This document shows positions 12,341-24,250 of a stretch of 64,000 nt of DNA, piece by piece; within the stretch, counting starts at the first letter, position 1; the number at the start of each line of letters is the position of its first letter. The translations under genes were made by a program, and so were the position numbers. This DNA is from Plantago ovata (taxonomy: Eukaryota > Streptophyta > Magnoliopsida > Lamiales > Plantaginaceae). The DNA lies in the NCBI GenBank assembly GCA_028274465.1, contig CM051458.1, positions 50,581,253 to 50,645,252 on the forward strand, given 5' to 3'. Below the pieces are notes generated by a model. The model did not search any database, had not been told where the DNA came from, and saw only the letters and a program-made list of their open reading frames with translations.

Positions 12341-15300
12341 GTGAAGTATGCCCAAGTTGCACAACCAGGAACCAACGTCATCTCTTTAGATGATAGTGAG
12401 ATACCTCTAAGGCACTCCGGAGGAGGAAACATCTATGACCCATGTGTTCCGCTGGTGGTATCTCTTGATGTTCAATCTTACAACTTAGGAAGGATCCTCG
12501 TCGATACCGGATGTTCGGCTAACTTGATCTTCACGGGAACTTTGAAGAGGATGCAAATGAATCCAAGGGAAGGTCTAAAAGAAGTGAGGAGCGCCCTGGT
12601 AGGCTTTGGAGGACAACCCATCATGCCCCTCGGAATGATCAACTTGACGGCCTCAATGGGAAGTGCTCCGCGAAGAGTAACTCAACATGTTCCCTTCGTG
12701 GTCGTAGACATGCCTTTTGATTAATTCGCAGTCTTGGGTAGACCCGGCCTCTCTCAGTTCCGAGCCGTAGTGTCTACAGTCCACAACAAGTTGAAGTTCC
12801 CCACTCCATTGGAGATTGGACAAGAAGTAGGAGACATAAGAGAGGCATGGGAATGCTACAGCATGTCAGCCAAGTTCACTTCCAAGGTTGCCATCGGAGA
12901 GCCAAATCTGGGGGGTTCACTCGAGGAGCAGCCTCTTGTTCACAACGCTCCTTACCGTTTTTATACGGTCCGACGAGTGAAGAAAAAGTCAAAAAGCCAA
13001 GTCCGTCACTTAGGCGAAGGAAAGCAACTCAAAAGAAAGAGAGAGATACCCTAGTAGGAGCTGTCAAGGAGCTCGAGGAGTATCAGATTATACCCCCAAT
13101 ACCACCCTCTTCCAAGAAGAAGAAATTCTTCGAGGAAAACAAGATTGAAGCAAGAGAAACCCTCGAAGAAATTCAAATTGTCGAAGGAAGTGCCGACAAG
13201 GTTACCAAAATTGGTACCGAGATGACTACAGAAGTGAGAATGAAACTCATTCAATGTTTGAAAGATAACAACGACATCTTCACGTGGAGTACCGAGGACC
13301 TCAAGGGGATCGACCCAAGGGTCGCGGTTCACCGTCTGAACGTTGACCCGTCAATCACCCATATTCGAGAAAAGCAAAGAGACTTCAGTGCGGAAGACAA
13401 TGCCATCATTGAAGCAGAAGTCCAAAGATTGCTTAAGGCTGGTCACATCAAAGAAGTGAGATACTCCGACTGGGTTTGCAATGTAGTCCTCATGGAGAAG
13501 GGACCCGGCAAGTGGAGAATGTGCAACAACTTCACAAGACTCAACAAGTTTTGCCCGAAGGATCCCTACCCGCTTCCCCGAATCGACCAGCTAGTCGATT
13601 GCACAGCAGGATGTGCCCTCTTGAGTTTCATGGATGCATACCAAGGATTCTACGAAGTCAAAATGGCCAAGGATGATGTACCCAAGACCGCCTTCTTCGC
13701 AAACGGAAATGTGTATTGCTTCAACGTGACGCCTTTCTGCCTCAAAAACCCTGGAGCGACCTACCAAAGGTTGGTTAACAAAATGTTCAAAGAAGAGCTC
13801 GGTAAAACAATGGAAGTATATGTTGATGATATGCTAGTCAAGAGTAAGACCGAGGAGCAACATGTAGGTTAGCTGGCAAAATGCTTCTCGATTTTGAGGA
13901 AGTATGGCATGAAGCTCAATCCGGCAAAGTGTACATTCGGAGTTAAAGGTGGGAAGTTCATCGGTTACATGGTAACGGAGAGAGGAATAGAAGCAAACCC
14001 CGAGAAAATCAAGGCCATCCTCGATCTGCCTCAACCCCAAACCATCAATGAGGTACAACAATTGGTAGGGAAGTCGACCACGTTGAGTAGATTCATCTCG
14101 AGATCCGCTGAGAAAAATCTCCCATTCTTCAAAGTTTTGAGAAAGAGCAACCACTTCGAGTGGACGAAAGAATGCGAGGAAGCCTTCGAGAAGCTCAAAG
14201 AGTATCTACTCTCCCCTCCACTTTTATCAAAACCTATGGAAGGAGAAGTACTTTACTTATACTTGACAGCAACTGGGGAAACCATTAGCTCCGTCTTGGT
14301 GCGAATTCAAGGTAACGACCACTTGCCCATCTACTACGTAAGCAAGGTACTTTCTGGAGCCGAAACACGCTATATGGATATCGAGAGGCTATCCTTCGCT
14401 CTAGTCTATACGGCGAGGAGACTGAAGCCTTACTTTGGAGCTCACAAGGTTGTGGTCTTGACGAAGCAACCTCTCAAGCAAGTTCCCGGAAAGCCTGAAA
14501 ACTCGGGAAGGCTAGCAAGATGGGCAATCGAGTTGAGCGAGTACGACATCGACTATCAAGCACCTCTGGCCAAGAAAGCCCAAGTCATTGCCGACTTCCT
14601 CGTAGAGTATCCCTCCAAGGGAGTATCAGAGGAAAACCCTCCAGAAACCCAAAATGTCATGATGATGGTCGAGGAGCGACCACAACAGAATGAGGCAATG
14701 CAAGCTCTGGAGGATGCTCTGAAAGAGCTCAAAGAAATGTCCCAAACAAAAGGAAAAAGGCATGAAGTATTCCAAGCAGAAAAAATCGAGGAGCCTAAGG
14801 GTATGGAGAATGTCTCTTCAAAACCCAAGGCGCCTACCGACCACGGAGATATCTGGATTCTTCACGTTGACGGATCTTCCTCGGGAAAAAATGGCGGGAT
14901 AGGAATATACTTCAAAAGTCCGGGAGGAGCAGAGCTCGAGTACGCTGGTACTCTTAGTTTTCCGGTCTCCAACAATGAAGCTGAGTATGAAGCTATCCTC
15001 ATCGCTCGACGTATGGCAAAAGCACTTGAAGTGAAGAAGCTACACCTCTTCACTGACTCTCAATTGGCCGAGAAACAAATCTCGGGTAAGTTCAAAACCA
15101 AGGACTCACTGGCTGAATACAAGAGCGCCATCATGGAGGAAATCCAAAAGTTCAAAAGTTATGAGATCTAGAAGTTCTCAAGGGATCTCAATCAAAGAGC
15201 AGATGCTCTATCAAAATACGTTTCGGCTTCCGGAGGAGTGGATACCCAGAATGAGATACTTATGAGAATCAATGCATCATCCCTATGGTCATCAAAGCCA

Positions 15301-17780
15301 AACGTCTTGGCCATTGACACTCAACCAAGTTGGATGCAGGAGATTTCTACCTATCTCATGCACGGTAGTCTTCCTCGTGATAAGGCCGAAGCAAGAAAAA
15401 TCAAAGGAAAAGCGGGTCGCTACATCTTGCAAGGAGACCACTTGTACAAGAGATCCTTCGAGGGAGTCTACTTGAGATGCGTGGCTGAACAAGAAGTGCA
15501 AAAACTTTTGGGAGAAATGCACAGAGGAAATTGCGGGGACCATGCCGGAGGAAGAACCCTCGCGCAAAAAGTCATCCGCCAAGGATACTACTGGCCAACT
15601 GTTCGGGAAGACGCTGCCCGATTTGTGAGGAAGTGCGAGGTGTGTCAATTACACGCTGATGAACGCGTTGGATTGTCGAGTTCCAACTTATCAAATAAAT
15701 TTGTTATTTAGCCAAAGGCAATTCACAACTACAACGAAAACCGTAATGTAGCAGTAGAATAACCTCGAGTGTCGATCTCTAAGGACTATAACTAGCTTTA
15801 TCTAATTTAATTTAGAATATAAAACAGCAGACGGTTTAGCAAAGGTTTTTCTTAACAGATAATGGAGATTGGTGATAGTATGGTCCTTCAAAGCATAACG
15901 GGTTAATAATCATGCATAAATTCCTCGGTTTTGCATAGAGATCTTTGATCAATGAATTGTCCAGTTGTAATTATCAAACACTACGAAGATATAGATTTAG
16001 ATAGGTCAAAGACCAATGAATTGTCCAATTGTGTGCAATAATTAATCAACAATACGAAGATAGAGATTTAGATAGATCAAAGAAATAAAGCAATAACTCA
16101 GAGTATAATGCGCTATATAGCCATTAGCATAATTATTAACCCTTCGCTAAGAATTCACATACTATCACCAACGAGAAGTTTAGCTACTCATAGTCGTCAT
16201 GCAATCAACAGAAATCATAGAAGAAAACATGTTGAAAGATATATAAAAATAAGTAGAAAAACTGTAAGATACAATGTTACCGAAGGTTGTCAATCTCCGA
16301 AGAATCGCGATCTTACAAGCTCCAAACTGCTATGAAAAAGTATCTCCTAAGCTAAGAACCCCCAGAACAGGCTCTGGGAAGTTCCTACCTAAAACTATAG
16401 AGAAAGGTGAGAGAAAAGGTCTGGAAAAGTATGAAAATCGGAGAAAAACTGAGCAACTATATATAGGCTACGAATTGTGTGGGGCGAAGGGCCCCACACA
16501 CCGGGTGATTCGCTTGGTGTGGGGCGATTCGCCCCACATCCCGGGCGATTCGCCCGGGAGTAATTTTCGGCCAGATACGCATTTTTGGATTTCTTCCCCT
16601 TTTCGGACTCGGTTTCTGACTTCTAGTGGCCTTCTAGCCTCCATATTCGACCCCTAGACTTCAAATCCTATCCGGAATCTTTCAGATACTCCAAATAGGC
16701 TTCTGGAACACCAATTCCTTGTCTACTTCAATATATTTGCCCGGAAATCCTCGTTTTTCAACCAAAACCATTAAAATAAAGACTAAAGGGAAACGTGACA
16801 CTATTCTAATAAAATGCACTAAAATATAGCTAAATTAACATAGAGGATAGCTAAAATAGGTGAAAAAGACTTAAATGAAAGTGTAAAATACACATTCATC
16901 ACACGCCAATCTAATCAATGTCCCGGCCAAGCCCCTCATGTCCATTTCCATCACTTGCCCTTTCGACATATGGGGCATCGACATAGTCGGTCCTTTCCCA
17001 AGAGGCACGGGTCAAAAGAAATTCATCATAGTCGCAGTTGAATACTTTAGCAAGTGGGCAGAGGTTGAGGCAGTGTCTACTATCACCGAACAAAGAGTGA
17101 TGAACTTTGTATGGAGAAACAGCGTGTGTTGATTCGGCTTACCAAGAGTCCTCATCTCAGATAATGGTTATCAATTCTACGTCCATAGGTTCAACGAATG
17201 GTGTAAGGAAATGAAGATTGAGAGGAGGTACACCTCAGTAGGACATCCTCAATCCAATGGGCAGACCGAAGCCGTCAACAAGATCCTCGTCAACAACTTG
17301 CAAAAGTGATTTGCCACCAACAAGGATTGGGTCGACGAGCTTGATGGAGTGGTATGGGCATACCGCACAACTTCAAAAACAGCTATAAGAGAGACTCCCT
17401 TCTCTCTAGTTTATGGTTCTGAAGCGGTCATACCAGCGGAAGTGGAGGTAGAAACCCTCAGGATCCAAGGGTATCAACCCGAGAACAATCATACCGAGAG
17501 GCTCTTCGACCTAGAGAAGATAAGTGAAGCGAGAACCACTGCGTTGGCCAACATCCTGAGATACCAAGCGTTAATCGCGAAGACCTACAACAAAGGTGTG
17601 AACGAGAGAGACTTCCAAGTAAGAGACTTAGTACTCCGAAGAGCGGACATCCTGGGCAAAGTTGGGAAGATGCAACCCAACTGGGAAGGCCCCTACAAGA
17701 TAGTTGAAGCAAGGTCCAATGGAAGCTACCGTCTCCAAGACATGGAGGGAAGAGTGTTGAAGAACCCGTGGCAAGTGATC
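12341..17780 (+). pseudogene. pol region of Tat copy 1 (PR, RT, RH, aRNH, INT)
   Basis: Domains in order: aspartic protease with VDTGCSANLIF near 12.5 kb; reverse transcriptase with YVDDMLVKSK near 13.83 kb; RNase H near 14.2-14.6 kb; archaeal-type RNase H with HVDGSSSGKNGGIG near 14.87 kb; integrase zinc-binding part (MHRGNCGDHAGG, then CEVCQLH) near 15.5-15.65 kb; integrase core (PFDIWGIDIVGPF) from 16.95 kb; and the integrase C-terminal part to about 17.78 kb. An Athila solo LTR separates the two integrase parts. Reading is interrupted in several places. Confidence 0.9.
15652..16906 (-). mobile_element. Athila-2 family solo LTR with CACGC duplication
   Basis: The LTR is 15657-16901 (1245 bases), minus orientation, starting TGATGAACG and ending ATTCATCA, flanked by CACGC at 15652-15656 and 16902-16906. 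It matches the reverse complement of the LTRs at 56763 and 60811, including the GC-rich palindrome block (about 16480-16560 here). A solo LTR is the usual product of recombination between the two LTRs of an element. Its open frames are not genes. Confidence 0.95.
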
Positions 17781-18003
17781 ATATTCGTATGTGCAATAGT
17801 TAAACTTGGTAGTCTCGACATCACTAAGTGGTGTTTTCTCTACTGCGGTTCGCGAAGGCCTTATAAAATGTTGCATGTTAGAGTCTTTGGTTGTATTCTC
17901 GTGTAATTATGTACCTAAGACGCAACAAGTCTTCACCTTGCTTTTTGAGATTGCTAAATGCCTAGGAAGGAGGTAGAGTGAGGTGTGTGATTCTTTGTTT
18001 GAA

Positions 18004-18140
18004 ACCTATTCTAACGAATAGGTTTGGGGAGGAGGTTACCATTAGTATGACTTGTTTTTCGTATAGTTGAGTCATGTTGAGTTTGTTTTTTCTTTTTCTT
18101 TGTGACTTTGTGCTCCAACCTATTCTTTCGAATAGGTTTG
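18004..18140 (+). other. Two hairpins with PPT-like GGTTTGGGGAGG, Athila-1
   Basis: Hairpins at 18004-18023 and 18117-18138 (CCTATTC / GAATAGG, 9-base arms in the second), each followed by TTTGGGGAGG. Spacing is about 113 bases, as in Athila-2. Confidence 0.85.
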
Positions 18141-18924
18141 GGGAGGTCGTTGTAGTGTCATTGTTATTTCCTTTCATTGTGATACTGCTCGTTGTATACA
18201 AAAAAAAGCGAAAAGAAAAAAAGAAAAAAGAAAAGGAAAAAAGTCGAAAATTCCAGAATCTAGAAAAAGAAAAAAAAGAAAAAACACCCAAAAAAAAAAA
18301 AACAAAAGAAGGGTCCAAGCAAGCTAAAAAACAGTTTTAGCGAAGTATTGCATTATTTTTCAGTTTTTGTAGTAGTTCGTAATCGAGTTGTAAATTCTTC
18401 CTTGTGTTCTCGTGTCACCTAGTCCAAGGCTTGTTCTAGACCACCCTCGTCCTGCCATTCAGGAAGTGGTGAAGAGTCTTTACTTTAAAAGTCGGGTAGA
18501 ATAGGGGAGTGTTGTCTATTAGGGAACCCTCCTTCGTTTGATGAGAGCCAGTATTGGTTCGACCTCTCTTGAGGGAAAGTCTCACTTGGTGAACAGTAGT
18601 AAGCTCTCAGTTTCATAGGCGCGGGGCAACCATTTGTATTTTAATATGCATCATTACGTCGTCATTGACTAGGTCCCGGTAGAGAATGCTACGAGAGATT
18701 CCCTTGTTTAACAAAGTGCATATGTGAATGTGTATAGGTTCAATCGAGGCATTCTTCAACCTACTTCCATGTTATGATTTGTATGGTCTTTGTTCATAAG
18801 CATTTGGTAGATACAATAGATTAGTTCTTCTTGTTTGGCATGAGACTCCTCTTTGTGTTGCATGTAGGTTGCATAGAGTCTAGCTAGTTGCTTGAGGACA
18901 AGCAAAGGTTCGGTTTGGGGAGTT

Positions 18925-20234
18925 TGATGACAGTGTTTTTTACACTATCATTCGGGTCTTTTTCACCAATTTAGCTATCCTCTTGCATGGATTTTAGTGT
19001 ATTTTGTTAGAATAGTGTCACGTTTTCATTTTCTTTGATATTTTAAGGATTTAGGTGAAAATCGCACTTTGGATATGGATCAAGGCGAAACATTGAAGTT
19101 TTGGTGCAACGAGATCACCCGTGGTATGTCAAGGAGTACCGGGACGAGTTTCCAGGCTAAAAGACCAAGTTTCGGATCTCAAAACCGTGACCAAGGCCAA
19201 AAATTGAAGACTTGGAGGAAGAAGAGCACGGGCAACTCTCTGCCCGTGCTAGGCGCACCGCCTGGCACCCCAGGCGGTCCGCCTGGTGTCCGGCGGTCCG
19301 CCTGATGCCAGGTGGTCCGCTTGGGAGGTTCCGACAGATAGATATATATAATTGTAAAGTTGCGAATTTCCATATCTTAGATCATAATTTTGCAGACATA
19401 AACCCTAGAGCTTGTTCTGGGTATTTTTTCTCTTAGAACTACATTATCTTAGCAATTTGGAGCACCAAGGTAGAGATTCGGACATCTTTTGATCTCACCT
19501 TGCTAGAAACTTGTGAGTTTAGCAATTCACCGGAGATTGACAACCCTCGGTGGTAACTTTGTATCTCACCTTTTTCATACTCTATCTTTCAATTCAATTA
19601 TGTTTTCATATATGATTGCTTGTGTTGATTTCGATTTTGATATGAGTAGCTAAGTTTCTAGTTGGTGATAGTATGTAAATTCGTAGCTAGGGTTCATATT
19701 GTGCATGATTGAGTTTCTGAGTCTTTTACTTGTATAATTATTTTAATTTCATTCTTTGATCCGACTAAGCCAATATCTTCGTATGAAAGTGTTAGAAACA
19801 CTAGGACAATTCAAGATCATCGATTCAATAATTATAATTATCAAGTACTGCTTGAACTAAGCCTGACAACCTTAGCCAAGTATTAGTATAGATAGGAAGC
19901 TTTCAAAATACACGTCTACAAATCTGTCTTTTGGTATATTGTTAATTCAAATTACTTTTAAAGCAGTACGAGTTGCACTTTAATGCATAATTAGAACCCG
20001 ATGCTTAGAATGAGCATACTATCACCAGCTCTCATCATATATTGTTAAGTCAAGCATTGTTAAATTTGTTTTCTGAACTTATATAGTAGTTATTTAGTTA
20101 AAGCTAGTTAAGTCTCTAGAGATCGACACTCGAGGTCATCTTACCTCTGCACTACGTGTTTTGTGTAGTTGTGAGTTGCCCTTTGGTTAAAACAAATTTA
20201 TTTGATTGTTCGAGTCTGACAATCTCGTTCATCA
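18925..20234 (+). repeat. Athila-1 LTR (about 1.31 kb)
   Basis: It begins TGATGACAGTG just after the polypurine tract and ends GTTCATCA. It holds a GC-rich palindromic block (about 19245-19325) just upstream of TATATATA at 19341. The LTRs at 40978-53483 and 55163-56069 are the same family. Confidence 0.9.
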
Positions 20235-21167
20235 TCCATTTTCATGAGATTTGTTTCTCTGCTAATTGAGAATCAGTGATGATTTTGATCTGTTTCACTT
20301 GAAGAGCCTTTGCCATGCGGAGTCCTATGAGAATGGCTTCATACTCGACCTCATTGTTAGAAACACTAAATCCCAGAGTGACCGCATACTCAAGTTCATC
20401 TCCTCCGAGGCTTCGGTTATAAATTCCTATCCCCCCATTTGTTCTTGAGGATGATCCATCTACTTCTAACACCCAAACCTCTTCTTGGTCGGATGGTTTC
20501 TTTGGTGTTGGAGAGACTGTCTCATTTTCCTTTAGAACTTCCTCAGCATGTAGGATCATCTTCATTGAGTCTGGTTCTTCTCTCCTTTGTGCCTTTCCCG
20601 GTCTCTGAAGAATGTTTTCTTCGCCGTTTTCCTCTGGTGTTCTCCCCGTTGCCTCTTGAAAGGCTTTTAGGGCCAACTCTAAGTCTTTGAAACGCTGACT
20701 AACCAATGAGTCTTGGTCCTCTATTACCAACATGTTTGCTCTTGCTGATCCCTTGGGATCTTCCTCCATCGGTTCTTTCCTTGGATATTCAACTAAGAAG
20801 TCTGCTATCACTTGAGCTTTCTTGGCTGACGGAGCTTGATAGTCAATTTCAAATTCACTAAGTTCAATTGCCCACCTAGCTAGTCTTCCTGACAACTCTG
20901 GTCTTCCCAAGACTTGTTTGAGAGACTGACTAGTGAATACAACCACCTTGTGAGATCCAAAATATGGCTTAAGTCTTCTTGCTGTATAAACTAAAGCAAA
21001 AGCTAATGTTTCGATATCCAAGTAACGGGTCTCAGCTCCACTCAACGCCTTACTCAAATAGTAAATGGGCAAGTGATCATTTCGCTTAATCCTTACCAAT
21101 ACTGAACTTATGGCTTCCGGAGTGGCTGCCAAATAGAGATACAAGCACTACAAGAAATCAGGCATTT

Positions 21168-21470
21168 AGCGACGGATAAGTAGATACGGATACTATCCGT
21201 CGCTAATTAGCGACGGATCGCTACGGTTAGCGACGGATAAGAACGAACTGCGCTCTAAGCCCAGTTCGTCATTGGGAAGGGTCAATCCGGCATCTACCTA
21301 ACGACGGATACACATCATACGTCGCTAATGTAGTGACGGATAAGTCTATGCGTCGCTAAATTAGTGATGGATAAGTCTATGCGTCGCTAACTCTGTTGAC
21401 CATAATAAAAAAAATTGAAAAAAATAAAATAAATGAACACCTAGCGACGGATAAGTCGATCCGTCGCTAA
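21168..21470. repeat. CACTA left subterminal repeat array
   Basis: At least eight copies of a unit near TTAGCGACGGATAAG, in both orientations. In En/Spm such subterminal motifs bind the TNPA-like protein; that role is inferred here from position and repetition. Confidence 0.85.
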
Positions 21471-21488
21471 GTGCCGACTATACAGACG

Positions 21489-21629
21489 ATGGCGTCTGTT
21501 ACAGATTCATTCTCCATTCTCAACCCTAACTCCTTTCATTTCTTCCCTTCTTCTTCCCCAATTGTAAGCCCCGCATCCACCACCGGAGACCGCCCACCGC
21601 CTTCTCTTCTCCGATTCGATCTCTGCCCA
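21489..21629 (+). CDS. Possible transit-peptide-like first exon inside CACTA
   Basis: An ATG at 21489 opens 47 codons ending exactly at a consensus donor GTAAGT (21630). The peptide is rich in Ser, Pro and Thr with few acidic residues (MASVTDSFSILNP at its start), as in chloroplast transit peptides. It could be a captured host first exon, or the element's own 5' exon with the main ATG downstream. No partner exon was identified, and the next exon at 22864 has its own ATG. Function unknown. Confidence 0.3.
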
Positions 21630-22863
21630 GTAAGTTTCTCTCATTATATATTACATTTCAATTTTAATTTCATTTCTTAATTCCTCTCTTTGGGTCAAAT
21701 TGGTAGATCGAGCCACCTCCTCCATCTTGTCCTCTCCGATTCAATATCTGAGATCTTCTCCTCTCCGATTCAATCACTGCCCAAATAAAAGGTTAGAACC
21801 CTAACCCTAATTTTTGGGGCTTTCTAAATTTTGTGCTTAATTATGATGTTTCTAGTTGTAAATTTTTATATTATATATATATGTTGTATAGCAAGAATTA
21901 TTTTAAATATTTTTTTCGATTTATTCTGTAATTTTATAAATTAGTTTGAATTAATTAGATGCTGTTAATTGATTATGTTAACTGTAATTAGTATAAGTTA
22001 GATTAATTCATTTAAATAAAATTGGTTAATTAATTTTGGTTAATTTTTAGTTAAGAAATTTAGAGTATTCTGTGTACGTGGTTAGTTCTGCCTAGTTAGT
22101 TTGATTAATAAATTAGATTAAAATTCTGCGTATTTAGTTCTGTTAATTATAATTTTGTTAATCAATAGATTAATAATAATGTTATTTTGTTAAATTTGGT
22201 GTGCATTGAGTAAACAGTATGAACTCCCTTAATTCCAAGGCTCCGTATACACTTAAATTACAATTAAATGTACCTGGGGTCTTGTAACTAAGGGAGTTTG
22301 TACTTCGGTAATCATGTGAACCATATATATATAGCCTGATGGCACGAGAAGTTTAGTTAAATATGGTTTGCATGCATAAAAAATACAAACACATTGACCT
22401 TCAGGACACACCATCACTTCCATATATATAGATTGATGAATGGTATGGTACTTGGCCTCGGCTTGTGAATGATTGTAGTATGCTGGTACCGTAACAACAA
22501 CATTTCTAATGTCGTTGTTACTGTACCAGTGTATTCCAGCCATTCTCAATGTTTAGTTCAATATCGTAATCATGTAAACCCTCTATTCTTAATAAGTTGT
22601 ATATACATAATGTAGTATGTGAGCAAGAAATATGTGTGGATGTTTAGGAGTTTGAGGTCTCCATCTTTAGTCAGTAACTAAAGATGGAGATTTCAAGATC
22701 CTAAAGATCCGGACATCCTTTCGTGTTCACATATAACGACGGATTTGTCTAAACACATCTTGTATTTGTCTAAACATATCTTGTATTTGTCTAAACACAT
22801 TAAGAGTTTGTATTTTAGTGTTTTGTATTTGAGTGTGATGATGCTATATGTATATTAGTTTCC

Positions 22864-23689
22864 ATGGATCAAGCACAACAACCAGGCGGCCCTCGACGGA
22901 TCAATGGGCTTCCAGTATTGTCCACCAACGGATCTAAGTAAGTTCTTAATAAATTGGTATTTAATTGTTCTTGTATATATAGTTGTCGGTACTCCAACTT
23001 TTAATCTTTCAAAGTGTGTGACAGGTTTCAACCTACTATAGCTTCTAGAAGGATTTCAATGCTCATGAAAAGAGAGTTATTTACGCCTCCTAGGAGTGGC
23101 GGAGAAAGGTGGGCTATGGTTCCTCGGCCCGTGAAGGAGCACTTGTGGGAAGAATTCCAGGTACTTTACTATCTTTACTCGAATATTTCTATATTGGATT
23201 CTTGGGGCATTGCCTTAATTATATACGTGTACGTACATTACTTGTTTATCTGTTATTGGGGCATTGCCTGTATTATCTATTCTTGGGGCATTGCCTATAG
23301 TATCTATTCTTGGGGCATTGCCTATAGTATCTATTCTTGGGGCATTGCCTTTACTGTACATATGTGTACGCACATTATTTGTTCATGTGGGGCACTGATG
23401 TGGGATTTTTTGTGGGATTGTTGTCTTGCAGAAATACTACTATGTCCCTCCTGCCAATGCGGAGGAGATATTGAGGGTATTCAACATCCAGGCGGAAAAG
23501 ATTCACAGGCATTCGATTTATTATGCCAAGGAAAGGTACTTTCGGCATAAAGAATGGGTTCGGTACCTCAATCCGGAGCATCGGGATCTGTGGCTGGAAT
23601 CGTGGCAGAACCATGTGACCTGCGAGCAGGCACATAGGGATGGGGCTTTGACGGCTGAAGGGGTCGGTTGGTTAGTGGAGAGCCCGTAG
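22864..23689 (+). CDS. Three-exon CACTA gene, Transposase_24 (Ptta/En/Spm)-like, 155 aa
   Basis: Exons 22864-22937, 23025-23160 and 23432-23689 join in phase across GT-AG introns (donors GTAAGT and GTACTT, acceptors GACAG and TTGCAG) and end at TAG, giving about 155 residues. The pattern MVPRPVKEHLWEEFQ, then KYYYVPPANAEEILRVFN, an IYYAKERYFRHKEW segment and LNPEHRDLWLESWQN resembles the plant Ptta/En/Spm family often encoded by CACTA elements beside the main transposase. The family match is from memory and moderate. The second intron carries imperfect repeats of CTTGGGGCATTGCCT. The open frame is unbroken, unusual for a short non-autonomous element. No DDE catalytic domain is present, so it would be an accessory DNA-binding protein rather than the transposase. 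Confidence 0.68.
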
Positions 23690-23939
23690 GATTAGTGCTT
23701 TTTAGGATTGTTATTATTTATCCGTACATTTTAGGATTCTCCTTTCTTTTAATGATTATCTTCGTACCTTTTAGTTTCTTTGTACGTACACTTTTAGTTT
23801 TTTTATTGAAATTTCGATTATCGTAAAATGAATCAATCGTATTTATTTTGTTAGTCGTACTCAATTTTGAGATAAAATAACAATTTTTCACATAAATTCA
23901 GTAATACGAAAAATCAATTTAAAAAAAAAAATCAGAGAA

Positions 23940-24250
23940 GTTAGCGACGAATTAGTTTATCCGTCGCAAAATTCCCCTCATAAGGAAATGACACGTGTCC
24001 CTTAGCTTTAGCGACGGATAACATAATCTGTCGCTATTTATAGATACGGATAAAGTCACCCGTCTTTATGTTGGTCAACGACAATATAGCGACGAATAAA
24101 CTGAACCGTCGCTACATATAGCGACGGATAATATTAACCGTCTCTTTATTTTTTAGCGACGCCCTATTTAGCGACGGGCTTTCCGTCGCTATTGGCGTTT
24201 AGCGACGGATCGCTAACATATAGCGACGGATGGTACCCGTCGCTAAAATC
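23940..24250. repeat. CACTA right subterminal repeat array
   Basis: About ten copies of the AGCGACGGAT unit in both orientations run up to the terminal inverted repeat, mirroring the left array. Confidence 0.85.

Larger units (their letters stand above)
9253..17785 (+). mobile_element. Ty3/gypsy Tat-lineage element, copy 1, broken
   Basis: Layout on the plus strand: 5' LTR (9253-10081), primer site (10084-10098), gag, protease, RT, RNase H, a second archaeal-type RNase H, and integrase. The second RNase H is the known hallmark of the Tat/Ogre lineage. An Athila-family solo LTR with CACGC duplication sits in the integrase region. No 3' LTR is seen: past about 17785 the sequence is Athila. Frames are interrupted roughly half a dozen times. 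Age cannot be set from an LTR pair. Confidence 0.9.
17786..20234 (+). mobile_element. Athila-1 3' portion (internal 3' end plus 3' LTR)
   Basis: From about 17790 the sequence matches the 3' non-coding part of the short Athila element at 59660-60810: two hairpins followed by GGTTTGGGGAGG, an A/G-rich tract near 18200-18310, and the polypurine tract GGTTTGGGGAGTT before the LTR at 18925. No coding sequence of Athila is present here. The left side abuts the Tat integrase end and the right side abuts the second Tat element. Broken. Confidence 0.85.
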
